NCBI GenBank assembly: GCA_039821605.1
Contig: JBCBNV010000003.1
Location: 124,001-188,000 of the forward strand
Direction of reading: 5' to 3'
Source of the DNA: CALBPI01 sp039821605
GTDB taxonomy: Bacteria; Pseudomonadota; Gammaproteobacteria; Steroidobacterales; Woeseiaceae
Length of the DNA: 64,000 nt
In this document: positions 36,018 to 44,179 of the stretch, one piece after another
How the letters are laid out: the number at the start of each line of letters is the position of its first letter
How positions within the stretch are numbered: the stretch's first letter is position 1
Notes under the pieces: generated by a model
Database searches by the model: none
The model's input: the letters and a program-made list of their open reading frames with translations, nothing else
Told to the model about the DNA's origin: nothing
Position numbers and translations under genes: made by a program

Positions 36018-36842
36018 TCAGGGCGCAACGCGCCGCTCCACACCCGTGGTTTCAAGGATGCGGCTGGCGATTTCCTCGATCGAAAACTCCGTGGTGTCGA
36101 CGAAGGGAATGCGGAACTTCTGGAATAGTCGCTCGGCCGTGCGCAGCTCGAAATTGACCTGCTGTGCACTGGCGTACTTGCCTGCCGAGCGTCGCTCACG
36201 CCGGATCTGCTGCAGTCGGCGCGGCGTGATGGTCAGGCCGAACAGCTTCTTGCGATTCGACATCAATTTGTCGGGCAGCTTGCCACTCTCGAATTCGTCG
36301 TCGGTTAGCGGAAAGTTGGCCGCAAAGATCCCGTACTGCAATGCCAGATACAGGCACGTGGGCGTCTTGCCCGACCGCGACACGCCCAGAAGAATGACGT
36401 CAGCCTGCTCGTAGTCGCGGGTCATGCCACCGTCATCGTTGGCCAGCGCAAAATTCGTGGCCTCGATGCGCTTCATGTAAGTCTCGGTATCGGACATGCC
36501 ATGCGCGCGACCAGCCGCATAGGTCGCCTTGGTCGACAGCTCGGTCTCAAGTGCCCCCACCAGTGCATCGAAGATATCGAGGTAGAGGCCATCGGCCGTG
36601 CGAATGATCTCGCGCAGTGACCCGTGCACGAGGGAGCTGAAGACGATGGGGCGGTGCTCGTCTTTCTCTGCCGCCGCGTCGATCTTAGCCTTCAGGTCAT
36701 GCGCGCGGGCCTCGTCGTCGACGAAAGGCACCGTGACGCGACGAAACTCAAGAGCCGGGAATTGCGTGAGCAAGCTGTGCCCCAGGGTCTCGGCCGTAAC
36801 GCCCGTCTGGTCGGAAATGAAAAATACGGTGCGCTGTACCAT
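36018..36842 (-). CDS. ppsR: PEP synthetase regulatory kinase/pyrophosphorylase PpsR
   Basis: The 274-residue DUF299 protein has the P-loop GVSRSGKTPTCLYLA (about 153-167) and an N terminus VFFISDQTGVTAETLG typical of the family. It inactivates PEP synthase by ADP-dependent phosphorylation and reactivates it by phosphorolysis. It is divergent from its target ppsA across 185 bp, which confirms the assignment. Confidence 0.96.
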   Translation of the reverse strand: MVQRTVFFISDQTGVTAETLGHSLLTQFPALEFRRVTVPFVDDEARAHDLKAKIDAAAEKDEHRPIVFSSLVHGSLREIIRTADGLYLDIFDALVGALETELSTKATYAAGRAHGMSDTETYMKRIEATNFALANDDGGMTRDYEQADVILLGVSRSGKTPTCLYLALQYGIFAANFPLTDDEFESGKLPDKLMSNRKKLFGLTITPRRLQQIRRERRSAGKYASAQQVNFELRTAERLFQKFRIPFVDTTEFSIEEIASRILETTGVERRVAP

Positions 36843-36927
36843 TGCGCCCTCCGCGGTTGTCGGCGCCAGCTACCATAACGCAACAGCGGCCCGCTGGGCA
36901 CGGCAAGCGTTTTGCCGGTGCAACCGC

Positions 36928-36933
36928 TATAAT
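36928..36933 (+). promoter_or_regulatory. TATAAT -10 upstream of ppsA with GC-rich discriminator
   Basis: CGCTATAATGCGCGCC contains a perfect -10, about 95 bp upstream of the ppsA GTG, followed by an all-GC discriminator. No clear -35 is seen at 17 bp. The GC discriminator is typical of promoters sensitive to ppGpp. Confidence 0.45.
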
Positions 36934-37027
36934 GCGCGCCTTCCAGAACCGGGCCCCGCCCCGGGATTCGCCCGCTGGGGCGCGTTCTGCAGGCCGCAGG
37001 GACGACCGAACAAAAAGAGAGGCCGCC

Positions 37028-39391
37028 GTGGATCCATACGTCATTCCCTTTGAGTCGCTTGGCATGGGCGACGTCGAGCTCGTGGGCGGCAAGAACGCCT
37101 CACTCGGGGAAATGATCAGCAACCTGACGCGGTTGGGCGTATCGGTACCCAATGGGTTTGCCACGACCTCGGAAGCCTACCGTGTCTTCCTCGGCGAGAC
37201 GGGCCTCGATACCCGCATCGCCGAGCGTCTCAAGGGCCTCGATGTCGATGACATCGCGGCGCTGACGGCGGCGGGCAGCGACATCCGCAACTGGATCCGC
37301 GCCGAGGCGTTGCCAAAGAAGCTGCACGAGGATCTCGAGGCCGCCTGGGAGAAGATGTCGGGCGGCAAAGACATCTCCGTTGCCGTGCGCTCCTCTGCAA
37401 CAGCCGAAGACCTACCCGACGCGTCGTTCGCAGGCCAGCAGGAGACCTACCTCAACATCCGCGGTTTCGACAACGTCGTCACGGCATTGCACGAGGTCTT
37501 TGCGTCACTGTTCAATGATCGCGCCATCGCCTACCGCGTGCACCAGGGCTATTCCCACGAGCAAGTCGCGCTGTCGGCGGGCATCCAGCACATGGTGCGC
37601 AGCGACCGCGGCGCCAGCGGCGTCATGTTCACGCTCGACACCGAGTCGGGCTTTCGCGACCTCGTGTTCATCACCTCGAGCTGGGGGCTAGGCGAGACCG
37701 TCGTGCAGGGTGCTGTGAACCCCGACGAGTTCTACGTTTACAAGCGAGGCCTTCGCGAAGGCCACGAGCCGATCATGCGCCGCAACCTCGGCAGCAAGGC
37801 CATCAAGATGGTGTTCTCGGATCAGGCGGAGGCCGGCAAGAGCGTCGAGACGGTCGACGTCCGCGATGAAGACCGAAAGCGGTTCTCCATTACCGACGAC
37901 GACGTCATAGAACTTGCGCGTTATGCGCTTACGATCGAAGAGCATTACGGTCGCCCCATGGACATCGAGTGGGGCAAGGACGGCGCCGACGGCAAGCTCT
38001 ACATCCTGCAGGCGCGGCCCGAGACGGTGCAGAGTCGCAGCGGTCGCACCGTGCAGCGCTTCTCGCTCAAGCGGCGCTCGGACGTCATCTGCCGCGGCCG
38101 CAGCATCGGCCAGAAGATTGGTTCGGGCAAGGCGCGCGTCATTCGCGACGTCAAGGAAATGGCACGCGTGCAAAGCGGTGACGTGCTCGTCGCCGACATG
38201 ACCGACCCTGACTGGGAGCCCGTCATGAAGCGCGCGGCCGCCATCGTCACGAACCGCGGTGGCCGCACCTGCCACGCGGCGATCATCGCCCGCGAACTGG
38301 GTATCCCGGCCGTGGTGGGCTGCGGCGATGCGCTCGAAACCATCGCCGATGGCGCCGAGGTCACCGTCTCCTGTGCCGAGGGTGATGAAGGCCTCATCTA
38401 CGACGGCATCCTCGAGTTCGAGAAAAAACAAATCGAGCTCGACAAGCTACCCGACGTCCCCGTCAAGATCATGATGAACGTGGGCAACCCAGACCGTGCG
38501 TTCGACTTTGCGTCTATCCCCAACCGGGGTGTGGGCCTGGCGCGTCTCGAGTTCATCATCAACCGCATGATCGGTGTGCACCCGCAGGCCCTGCTCGAGT
38601 ACGACGACGTCGACGCCGACACGCGCGAGATGATCGATGAGCAAATGGCCGGCTACGCCGACCCGATCGAATTCTTCGTCGCCAAACTTGCCGAAGGCGT
38701 GAGCTCGATTGCCGCGGCCTTCCATCCCGAACCCGTCATCGTTCGCCTGTCCGACTTCAAGTCGAACGAGTACGCAAACCTCATCGGCGGTGAGTTCTAT
38801 GAGCCCAACGAGGAAAACCCCATGCTGGGCTTCCGCGGTGCGGCGCGTTACCTGGACCGGGACTTCCAGCCCTGCTTCGAACTCGAGTGCCAAGCCATCA
38901 AGCGCGTGCGCAATAACATGGGCCTGACCAATGTGGAATTGATGGTGCCGTTCGTACGCACCGTCGCACAGGCCCGTGAGGTTTCGGAGTTGCTGGCCAG
39001 GAATGGTCTGGCCCGAGGCGAGAACGGGCTCCGGCTGATCATGATGTCGGAGCTGCCCACGAACGCCTTGCTCGCCGATCAGTACCTCGAGTACTTTGAC
39101 GGCATGTCGATCGGCTCAAACGACATGACACAGCTCGCTCTCGGCCTGGACCGCGACTCGGGCCTCATTGCCGATCTTTTCGACGAACGGGACGAGGCCG
39201 TGAAGCGGCTGCTCGAGATGACGATCAGCGCCTGCCGCGAATCCGGCAAGTACGTCGGTATCTGCGGGCAAGGACCCTCGGATCACCCGGAGCTGGCGCG
39301 CTGGCTGCTCGACCAGGGCATCGAGAGCATGTCGTTGAATCCCGATACCGTCATAGAAACCTGGTTGTACCTGGCAGGTCAGAAGATCTGA
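37028..39391 (+). CDS. ppsA: phosphoenolpyruvate synthase
   Basis: The 787-residue protein starts at GTG 37028 with AGAGAGG 5 bp upstream, giving the normal PpsA length. The N-terminal ATP-binding domain starts GGKNASLGEMI, the phosphohistidine domain has GGRTCHAAIIARE with His416, and the C-terminal TIM barrel has GICGQGPSDHPE with the catalytic Cys. It converts pyruvate plus ATP to PEP, AMP and phosphate in gluconeogenesis and is controlled by the divergent PpsR. Confidence 0.97.
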   Translation: MDPYVIPFESLGMGDVELVGGKNASLGEMISNLTRLGVSVPNGFATTSEAYRVFLGETGLDTRIAERLKGLDVDDIAALTAAGSDIRNWIRAEALPKKLHEDLEAAWEKMSGGKDISVAVRSSATAEDLPDASFAGQQETYLNIRGFDNVVTALHEVFASLFNDRAIAYRVHQGYSHEQVALSAGIQHMVRSDRGASGVMFTLDTESGFRDLVFITSSWGLGETVVQGAVNPDEFYVYKRGLREGHEPIMRRNLGSKAIKMVFSDQAEAGKSVETVDVRDEDRKRFSITDDDVIELARYALTIEEHYGRPMDIEWGKDGADGKLYILQARPETVQSRSGRTVQRFSLKRRSDVICRGRSIGQKIGSGKARVIRDVKEMARVQSGDVLVADMTDPDWEPVMKRAAAIVTNRGGRTCHAAIIARELGIPAVVGCGDALETIADGAEVTVSCAEGDEGLIYDGILEFEKKQIELDKLPDVPVKIMMNVGNPDRAFDFASIPNRGVGLARLEFIINRMIGVHPQALLEYDDVDADTREMIDEQMAGYADPIEFFVAKLAEGVSSIAAAFHPEPVIVRLSDFKSNEYANLIGGEFYEPNEENPMLGFRGAARYLDRDFQPCFELECQAIKRVRNNMGLTNVELMVPFVRTVAQAREVSELLARNGLARGENGLRLIMMSELPTNALLADQYLEYFDGMSIGSNDMTQLALGLDRDSGLIADLFDERDEAVKRLLEMTISACRESGKYVGICGQGPSDHPELARWLLDQGIESMSLNPDTVIETWLYLAGQKI

Positions 39392-39410
39392 CCGTAAGCG
39401 TCGGCTTGCG

Positions 39411-40139
39411 TTAGAGCAGGTCTCCGCTGCCGTAGCCACCGCGCTTGCGACGGCGCAGGCCGGGCAATACGAGTCCGACGATCACGCCGGCGAGCAGCAC
39501 GGCGGCGCCAATCAGGAACCAGTGCATGACACGACGGCTCGAGAGCTCGTCGTTTTCCTGCTGCAGCGCCTCGAGCACGATCTGCGTATCCGTGAGCTCC
39601 TTGCGCAGCGACGTGTTCTCGCGGTCGATACTGATCACATTGGACGCTTTCGCCTGCAGGTCACTGAGCTCGGTCTCCAGACGCTGGTTCTCCTGATCGA
39701 GCGCCGCAATGCGACGCGCCGACTCGGCGCTGGCCTGGCGCAAGTCGTCGAGCTCCTTGCCCTGATCACCGCTCTGGTTGCGCAGCGTGTCGACCCGCTC
39801 GCGCAGGCTCGCAAGCTGGCTGCGCGCATCGGGCTCGCTCATGAGGTAACGCGTGAGTACGTAGCCCTCGGTATCGCTCGTTGTCAGGCGCACACGCGAC
39901 CAGCCGTCGCCAGCATTGCGCTCGAGCACCACCAGCGGCGTGCCCGAGGGTAGGACCCGGACGATGGCCGTGTTGCCGGCGCTGGGCGCACGACGCATCG
40001 TGATCTCAAACTGGTCCGTAACGTAGTTCGTCTCGTCCTGGGCGCTAGCCGTTGCGGCGACCGCTGTCGCGGCGAGCACAGTGAGCAGGCCGGCTACCCA
40101 GCGTCGCAGCGGGCGCGGTCCCGAAAATGGCATGTTCAT
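39411..40139 (-). CDS. TIGR04211-type SH3 domain membrane protein (YgiM-like)
   Basis: The 242-residue protein has a signal peptide (LLTVLAATAVAATASA), a bacterial SH3 domain at about 40-100 (VTDQFEITMRRAPSAG, YVLTRYL), a coiled coil at about 108-200 and a C-terminal transmembrane helix (VMHWFLIGAAVLLAGVIVGL) followed by RRRKRGG. This is the YgiM layout; the protein would be periplasmic and anchored by its C terminus. An ATG two codons in is an alternative start. Confidence 0.88.
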   Translation of the reverse strand: MNMPFSGPRPLRRWVAGLLTVLAATAVAATASAQDETNYVTDQFEITMRRAPSAGNTAIVRVLPSGTPLVVLERNAGDGWSRVRLTTSDTEGYVLTRYLMSEPDARSQLASLRERVDTLRNQSGDQGKELDDLRQASAESARRIAALDQENQRLETELSDLQAKASNVISIDRENTSLRKELTDTQIVLEALQQENDELSSRRVMHWFLIGAAVLLAGVIVGLVLPGLRRRKRGGYGSGDLL

Positions 40140-40244
40140 ACTGCTGGTCGTTTCCCTGTCGCGCGGCGCGCAGCGACGCGCCGTTGTGCGGCGCAGGTTA
40201 AGCCCTGCCCCGGCGTTTGTACACTGTCGCCGACTGGCAACAGT

Positions 40245-40655
40245 CTATGCCGAACCGGGCTTCGAGAGGTGCTCGAGTGCCGCAGCATGGGCTTCCCAAT
40301 TCTGACCATCGAAGTCCTTGATCTCCACGCTGTGGCCAGGATCGAGCACCAGGCAATTGAGATTGAGGTTGTAACCATCCGGGTTGGAGCGCGGCCGGTA
40401 GAACGACTTTACGCCACAAGTCGTGCAGAACCAGTGTCGTGCAGTGCCTGTGTTGAAGCGGTACTCGGTGAGCGCGTCGCGGTCTGTCAGCAGCTCGAAG
40501 GCAGCAGCCGGAACGATCACCCCCACGAAACCCGAGGCGGCGCACATGGAACAGTTGCAGCGGTGCGCGATCGTGGGGTCTTGCAGGCGCGCGCGAAACC
40601 GCACAGCACCGCAGTGGCAGCCGCCCGTCACCGCACGCGTCGCGTCCGTCTTCAT
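40245..40655 (-). CDS. GFA (CENP-V/GFA) family zinc protein
   Basis: The 136-residue protein has the three zinc-binding Cys groups of the GFA fold: GGCHCGAVRF, HRCNCSMC and CTTCGVKSF. Members include glutathione-dependent formaldehyde-activating enzyme, but most bind other thiol adducts, so the substrate is open. The ATG at 40655 overlaps the DUF938 gene stop by 4 bp; a GTG four codons earlier is less likely. Confidence 0.88.
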   Translation of the reverse strand: MKTDATRAVTGGCHCGAVRFRARLQDPTIAHRCNCSMCAASGFVGVIVPAAAFELLTDRDALTEYRFNTGTARHWFCTTCGVKSFYRPRSNPDGYNLNLNCLVLDPGHSVEIKDFDGQNWEAHAAALEHLSKPGSA

Positions 40656-41275
40656 CGACGGCCGCACTGCCAGACGAGTGCCTGGTTGTTCGCGGGCATG
40701 GCGTAGTGGGCGCGCTCAATCCAGCCCTGCCCCGCCGCCTCGCTGCGAACGGCCTCGAGGTGGCGTATGCCCATGTCACGTCCCGCACCGCGCAACTGCG
40801 TATCGAATGCCGCATTACCGGGCGATGTCGCCTTGCCCCGAACATGCAGTGGGCCATAGACAAACAGGAGTCCGCCCGCGCGGCACGCCGCCGCGGCGCC
40901 CGCAAACAGTCGGGTCACGCTGTCCCGGTTCATGATGTGCAACGTGTTGACCGTGAACACGGCAGCCACCTGTTCGAACCGTTGCCACTGTTCGCTGTCG
41001 TCAATATCGAGCACGGCGGGAGCGGCCACGCGCTCCGGGTGCTCGGCGCGCTCGCGCCACGCCAGGATCGTCTCGACATCGGGATCACGATCTGTCGGCA
41101 GCCAACACAGGTCGGGTGTGAGTGCACTCAATGTGGCGGCGTGCTCGCCCGTGCCGCAACCGATCTCGAGCAGCGTGCCCTCGAGCGGGGCCAACCAGTC
41201 GGCGGCGATTTGCCCGATGGGCGCAGCGTTGCGCGCGGCCGCCGGCGCCGAGCGCGGTGCGGATGCCGCGCTCAT
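40652..41275 (-). CDS. DUF938 SAM-dependent methyltransferase
   Basis: The 207-residue protein has the class I SAM-binding motif LLEIGCGTGEHAATL (about 35-50) and SAPAAARNAAPI near the start, as in the DUF938 family. FTVNTLHIMN supplies motif IV. The substrate is unknown. The ATG overlaps the orn stop by 4 bp and its stop overlaps the GFA gene, so orn, DUF938 and GFA form one operon. Confidence 0.85.
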   Translation of the reverse strand: MSAASAPRSAPAAARNAAPIGQIAADWLAPLEGTLLEIGCGTGEHAATLSALTPDLCWLPTDRDPDVETILAWRERAEHPERVAAPAVLDIDDSEQWQRFEQVAAVFTVNTLHIMNRDSVTRLFAGAAAACRAGGLLFVYGPLHVRGKATSPGNAAFDTQLRGAGRDMGIRHLEAVRSEAAGQGWIERAHYAMPANNQALVWQCGRR

Positions 41276-41868
41276 CTCAGGTCGGCCGTGGGCGCCTCGA
41301 GCCAATGGTCGCGGTAGTGACGCAGCTCGGCAATGGAATCACGAATGTCGGCCAGGGCCAGGTGCTGCGAGCCCTTGCGCACGCCGGCCGCAACACTGGG
41401 TGACCAGAGCCTGGCCAAAATCTTGAGCGTGCTCACGTCGAGGTTGCGGTAGTGGAAGAAGCGCTCAAGCTCAGGCATGTAGTTGGCCAGAAAACGTCGG
41501 TCCTGGCAGATGCTGTTGCCACACATGGGTGACGTCCCCGGCTCGAGATGCGCCGACAGAAACTCAAGCGTTGCGACCTCTGCCGCGCGCGCGTCGTGGC
41601 TGCTGTCGAGCACGCGCTGAACGAGCCCCGAGCCCGTGTGCTGGCGCGTGTTCCACGTGTCCATCGCATCGAGTCGCTCGCGCGGCTGGTGGATGGCGAT
41701 GACCGGTCCCTCGGCAACCTCTTCAAGCAATCCGTTCGTCACGATCGTGGCGATTTCGATGATGCGATCTTCGGTGGGATCCAGCCCTGTCATCTCGAGA
41801 TCGATCCAGATCAGGCGCGTGACGCGCGCATCCTGAGCCTCTGCGGCAACGTGTGTCGACGATGTCAT
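41272..41868 (-). CDS. orn: oligoribonuclease
   Basis: The 198-residue DEDDh 3'-5' exonuclease degrades short RNA, including pGpG, to mononucleotides. Catalytic residues lie in WIDLEMTGLD, CGNSICQDRRFL and HLALADIRDSI. The ATG at 41868 gives family length and leaves 60 bp to the divergent rsgA start, the usual orn/rsgA arrangement in gammaproteobacteria. Confidence 0.97.
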   Translation of the reverse strand: MTSSTHVAAEAQDARVTRLIWIDLEMTGLDPTEDRIIEIATIVTNGLLEEVAEGPVIAIHQPRERLDAMDTWNTRQHTGSGLVQRVLDSSHDARAAEVATLEFLSAHLEPGTSPMCGNSICQDRRFLANYMPELERFFHYRNLDVSTLKILARLWSPSVAAGVRKGSQHLALADIRDSIAELRHYRDHWLEAPTADLR

Positions 41869-41928
41869 CGCGAAAGTGTAGCAGACGCCCGCATTGATTC
41901 GACGCGGCCCGGCGGCATACTGTGCGCC

Positions 41929-42852
41929 ATGGCACGCGCACGAAATCCGCTGACGGACGCGACCCGCGATATGCTCGTGACGGCCTGCTACGGTCGAAGA
42001 TTCGCCCTGGCCGAGCCCGGCGATCCTGGCGCACCCGAGCGCCAGGCTCGCGCCCGCGGCAAACGCCTGCGACCCGTTGCGGGCGACCGCGTCATGGCCA
42101 GTCCCCTGGCCAACGAAGATGACTGGCTCATCGAATCCTTGCTGCCGCGCGACAATGAACTGGCCCGACCCGACAGCCGGGGACGGCGCGAGATTCTGGC
42201 GGCGAACGTATCGCTCATGATCGTTGTGGTAGCCCCGGAACCGGCGCCGGATTTCTACATCGTCGACCGCTACCTCGCGGCGGCGCGCCTCATGCCCTGC
42301 GAGGCCGCAATCGTCTGGAACAAGTCCGATCTGGGCGACTTCCCCGAGGCACTCGCAACCTACGCCGCGCTGGACTACCCGGTGCTCGCCTGCAGTGCGC
42401 GTGGCGACTCGGGCATCGGCGAACTGGCCAAACTGCTGCAGGCCCACACAGGCATCCTCGTCGGGCAATCAGGCGTCGGTAAGTCATCGTTGATCAATGC
42501 GCTTGTTGGGGACGCGCGCCAGCGCATTGCTGCCGTATCCGAGAGTAGTCGAGAAGGCCGACACACGACGGTGACCGCGGCGCTGATTCGCACCGACGCA
42601 GGGCTTGCCGTCATCGATTCGCCAGGGGTACGCGACTACGCACCCAGCATCGAATCACTGCGGGATGTGGGTGCCGGCTTTGTGGAGATCGCGCACTACG
42701 CGCAGCAGTGCCGGTTTGCAGACTGCCAGCACCGCGCCGAGCCCGGCTGCGCCGTCAAGGAAGCGGTGGCATCGGGTCAGATTGATGCGCGGCGCTACGA
42801 CAGCTACCGCCGGCTGCGCCAGCTGACCGAACAACTGAAGCGCGACTGGTAG
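41929..42852 (+). CDS. rsgA: ribosome small subunit-dependent GTPase RsgA
   Basis: The 307-residue circularly permuted GTPase has an N-terminal OB fold, then G4 (VWNKSDL), G1 (GQSGVGKSSLINAL), G3 (DSPGVRDY) and a C-terminal zinc-binding segment (CRFADCQHRAEPGC). It helps mature the 30S subunit. It is divergent from orn, and its end is 13 bp from the convergent hinT stop. Confidence 0.96.
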   Translation: MARARNPLTDATRDMLVTACYGRRFALAEPGDPGAPERQARARGKRLRPVAGDRVMASPLANEDDWLIESLLPRDNELARPDSRGRREILAANVSLMIVVVAPEPAPDFYIVDRYLAAARLMPCEAAIVWNKSDLGDFPEALATYAALDYPVLACSARGDSGIGELAKLLQAHTGILVGQSGVGKSSLINALVGDARQRIAAVSESSREGRHTTVTAALIRTDAGLAVIDSPGVRDYAPSIESLRDVGAGFVEIAHYAQQCRFADCQHRAEPGCAVKEAVASGQIDARRYDSYRRLRQLTEQLKRDW

Positions 42853-42865
42853 CCTCAGCCCCGGG

Positions 42866-43228
42866 TTAGCGCGTAGCGCCGAAGCCGCCTGCGAGTTGCC
42901 CGCCACCCAGCAAATGCAGGTGCATGTGAAACACCGTCTGGCAACCGTGCGCATTGGTGTTCATGACCAGGCGGTAGCCTGACGCCGCGAAGCCCTGGGC
43001 TTCGGCGTAACGGCGCGCGGCAAGCACCAGCCCCCCCATGAGCGCGGCATCTTCATCGGCAAGCGCATTGGCCGACTCGATGTGGCGCCGCGGTACAAAC
43101 AGCACATGCACGGGTGCCTGCGGATTGATATCGCGGAAGGCAAGGATGTCGTCATCCTCGTAGACGATATCCGCCGGAATCTCGCGCGCGATGATCTTGC
43201 AGAACAGACAGTCTTCTTGGGTGCTCAC
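42866..43228 (-). CDS. hinT: HIT family hydrolase (HinT-like)
   Basis: The 120-residue protein has the HIT motif QTVFHMHLHLLGG with the active-site His and the N-terminal zinc-type CLFCKI. It hydrolyses purine nucleoside phosphoramidates. It follows recR on the same strand after 14 bp. Confidence 0.95.
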   Translation of the reverse strand: MSTQEDCLFCKIIAREIPADIVYEDDDILAFRDINPQAPVHVLFVPRRHIESANALADEDAALMGGLVLAARRYAEAQGFAASGYRLVMNTNAHGCQTVFHMHLHLLGGGQLAGGFGATR

Positions 43229-43242
43229 GCCAGTCCCCCTCG

Positions 43243-43851
43243 TCAGCTCGCCGCCTCGACACTGCGCCGGCCGGTGAACGCGTGCGACAAGGTACCCCCG
43301 TCAACATACTCGAGCTCGCCGCCCACGGGCACGCCGTGCGCGATGCGGCTTGCGGCGACGCCGGAACGCGACGCGAGATCGGCGACGTAGTGTGCCGTCG
43401 CGTCCCCTTCCACGGTCGGATTTGTGGCAATGATGACTTCGCGCAGGCGGTCATCGCGAAGTCGTGTCGTCAGCAGGTCGAGGCCCAGTTCCTCGGGGCC
43501 GATGCCGTCGAGTGGTGACAGATGCCCCATGAGCACGAAGTAGCGCCCACGAAATCCCGTGGCCGCGTCCAGCGCAAGCACGTCGGCCGGAGACTCGACC
43601 ACGCAGAGCTGGCTGTCGTCGCGTGTGGCATCGGCGCAGATCGGGCACAGCGGCGTCTCCGAGAACATGCGGCAGCGCTCGCAGTGACCGATGCCCTCCG
43701 CTGCGGCTCGCAGTCCGTCCGCGAGACGCACGGCACCATCGCGATCCCGCTCGAGCAGCGCGAACGCCATCCGTTGCGCAGATTTCTGTCCGACACCCGG
43801 CAGGCAACGCAAGGCATCGATGAGGTCGGTGAGCAGCGGCGTGAACGCCAT
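43243..43851 (-). CDS. recR: recombination mediator RecR
   Basis: The 202-residue protein has a helix-hairpin-helix N terminus (LPGVGQKSAQRMAF), a zinc finger CERCRMFSETPLCPIC and a Toprim domain (LCVVESPADVLAL). It acts with RecFO in loading RecA onto SSB-coated DNA. It starts 1 bp after the ybaB stop in the dnaX-ybaB-recR operon. Confidence 0.97.
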   Translation of the reverse strand: MAFTPLLTDLIDALRCLPGVGQKSAQRMAFALLERDRDGAVRLADGLRAAAEGIGHCERCRMFSETPLCPICADATRDDSQLCVVESPADVLALDAATGFRGRYFVLMGHLSPLDGIGPEELGLDLLTTRLRDDRLREVIIATNPTVEGDATAHYVADLASRSGVAASRIAHGVPVGGELEYVDGGTLSHAFTGRRSVEAAS

Positions 43852-43852
43852 A

Positions 43853-44179
43853 TCAGAACGGCAACTTCATTCCCGGCGGCAAGCCCATGCCACCGGCCAG
43901 GCCCGACATCATTTCCTTGCTCAGCGCCTCGACTTTGCGCAGCGCATCGTTGAATGCCGCTGCGACGAGGTCTTCGAGCATCTCGCGATCTTCACCAAGC
44001 AGGCTGTCGTCTATGGCAATGCCGCGCACCTCGTGTCGGCCCGTCATCGTGACGCGCACAAGTCCGGCACCGGACTCACCCGTCACCTCGGTCTCGGCCA
44101 GTTCGGCCTGCGCCTTCTCCATATTGGCCTGCATCGCCTTGGCCTGCTTCATGAGCTGGCCGATTCCACCTTTCATCAT
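43853..44179 (-). CDS. ybaB: YbaB/EbfC nucleoid-associated protein
   Basis: The 108-residue DNA-binding protein has GGIGQLMKQAKAMQANMEKA at the start and ends with the Gly-rich GGMGLPPGMKLPF, both typical. Its ATG overlaps the dnaX stop by 4 bp. Confidence 0.97.
   Translation of the reverse strand: MMKGGIGQLMKQAKAMQANMEKAQAELAETEVTGESGAGLVRVTMTGRHEVRGIAIDDSLLGEDREMLEDLVAAAFNDALRKVEALSKEMMSGLAGGMGLPPGMKLPF

Noticed and set aside
40210..40245. CTGT...ACAG near 40217 as a possible LexA box.
   Set aside because: The spacing is 12, not the 8 of the SOS box, and the neighbouring gene has no DNA-repair role.
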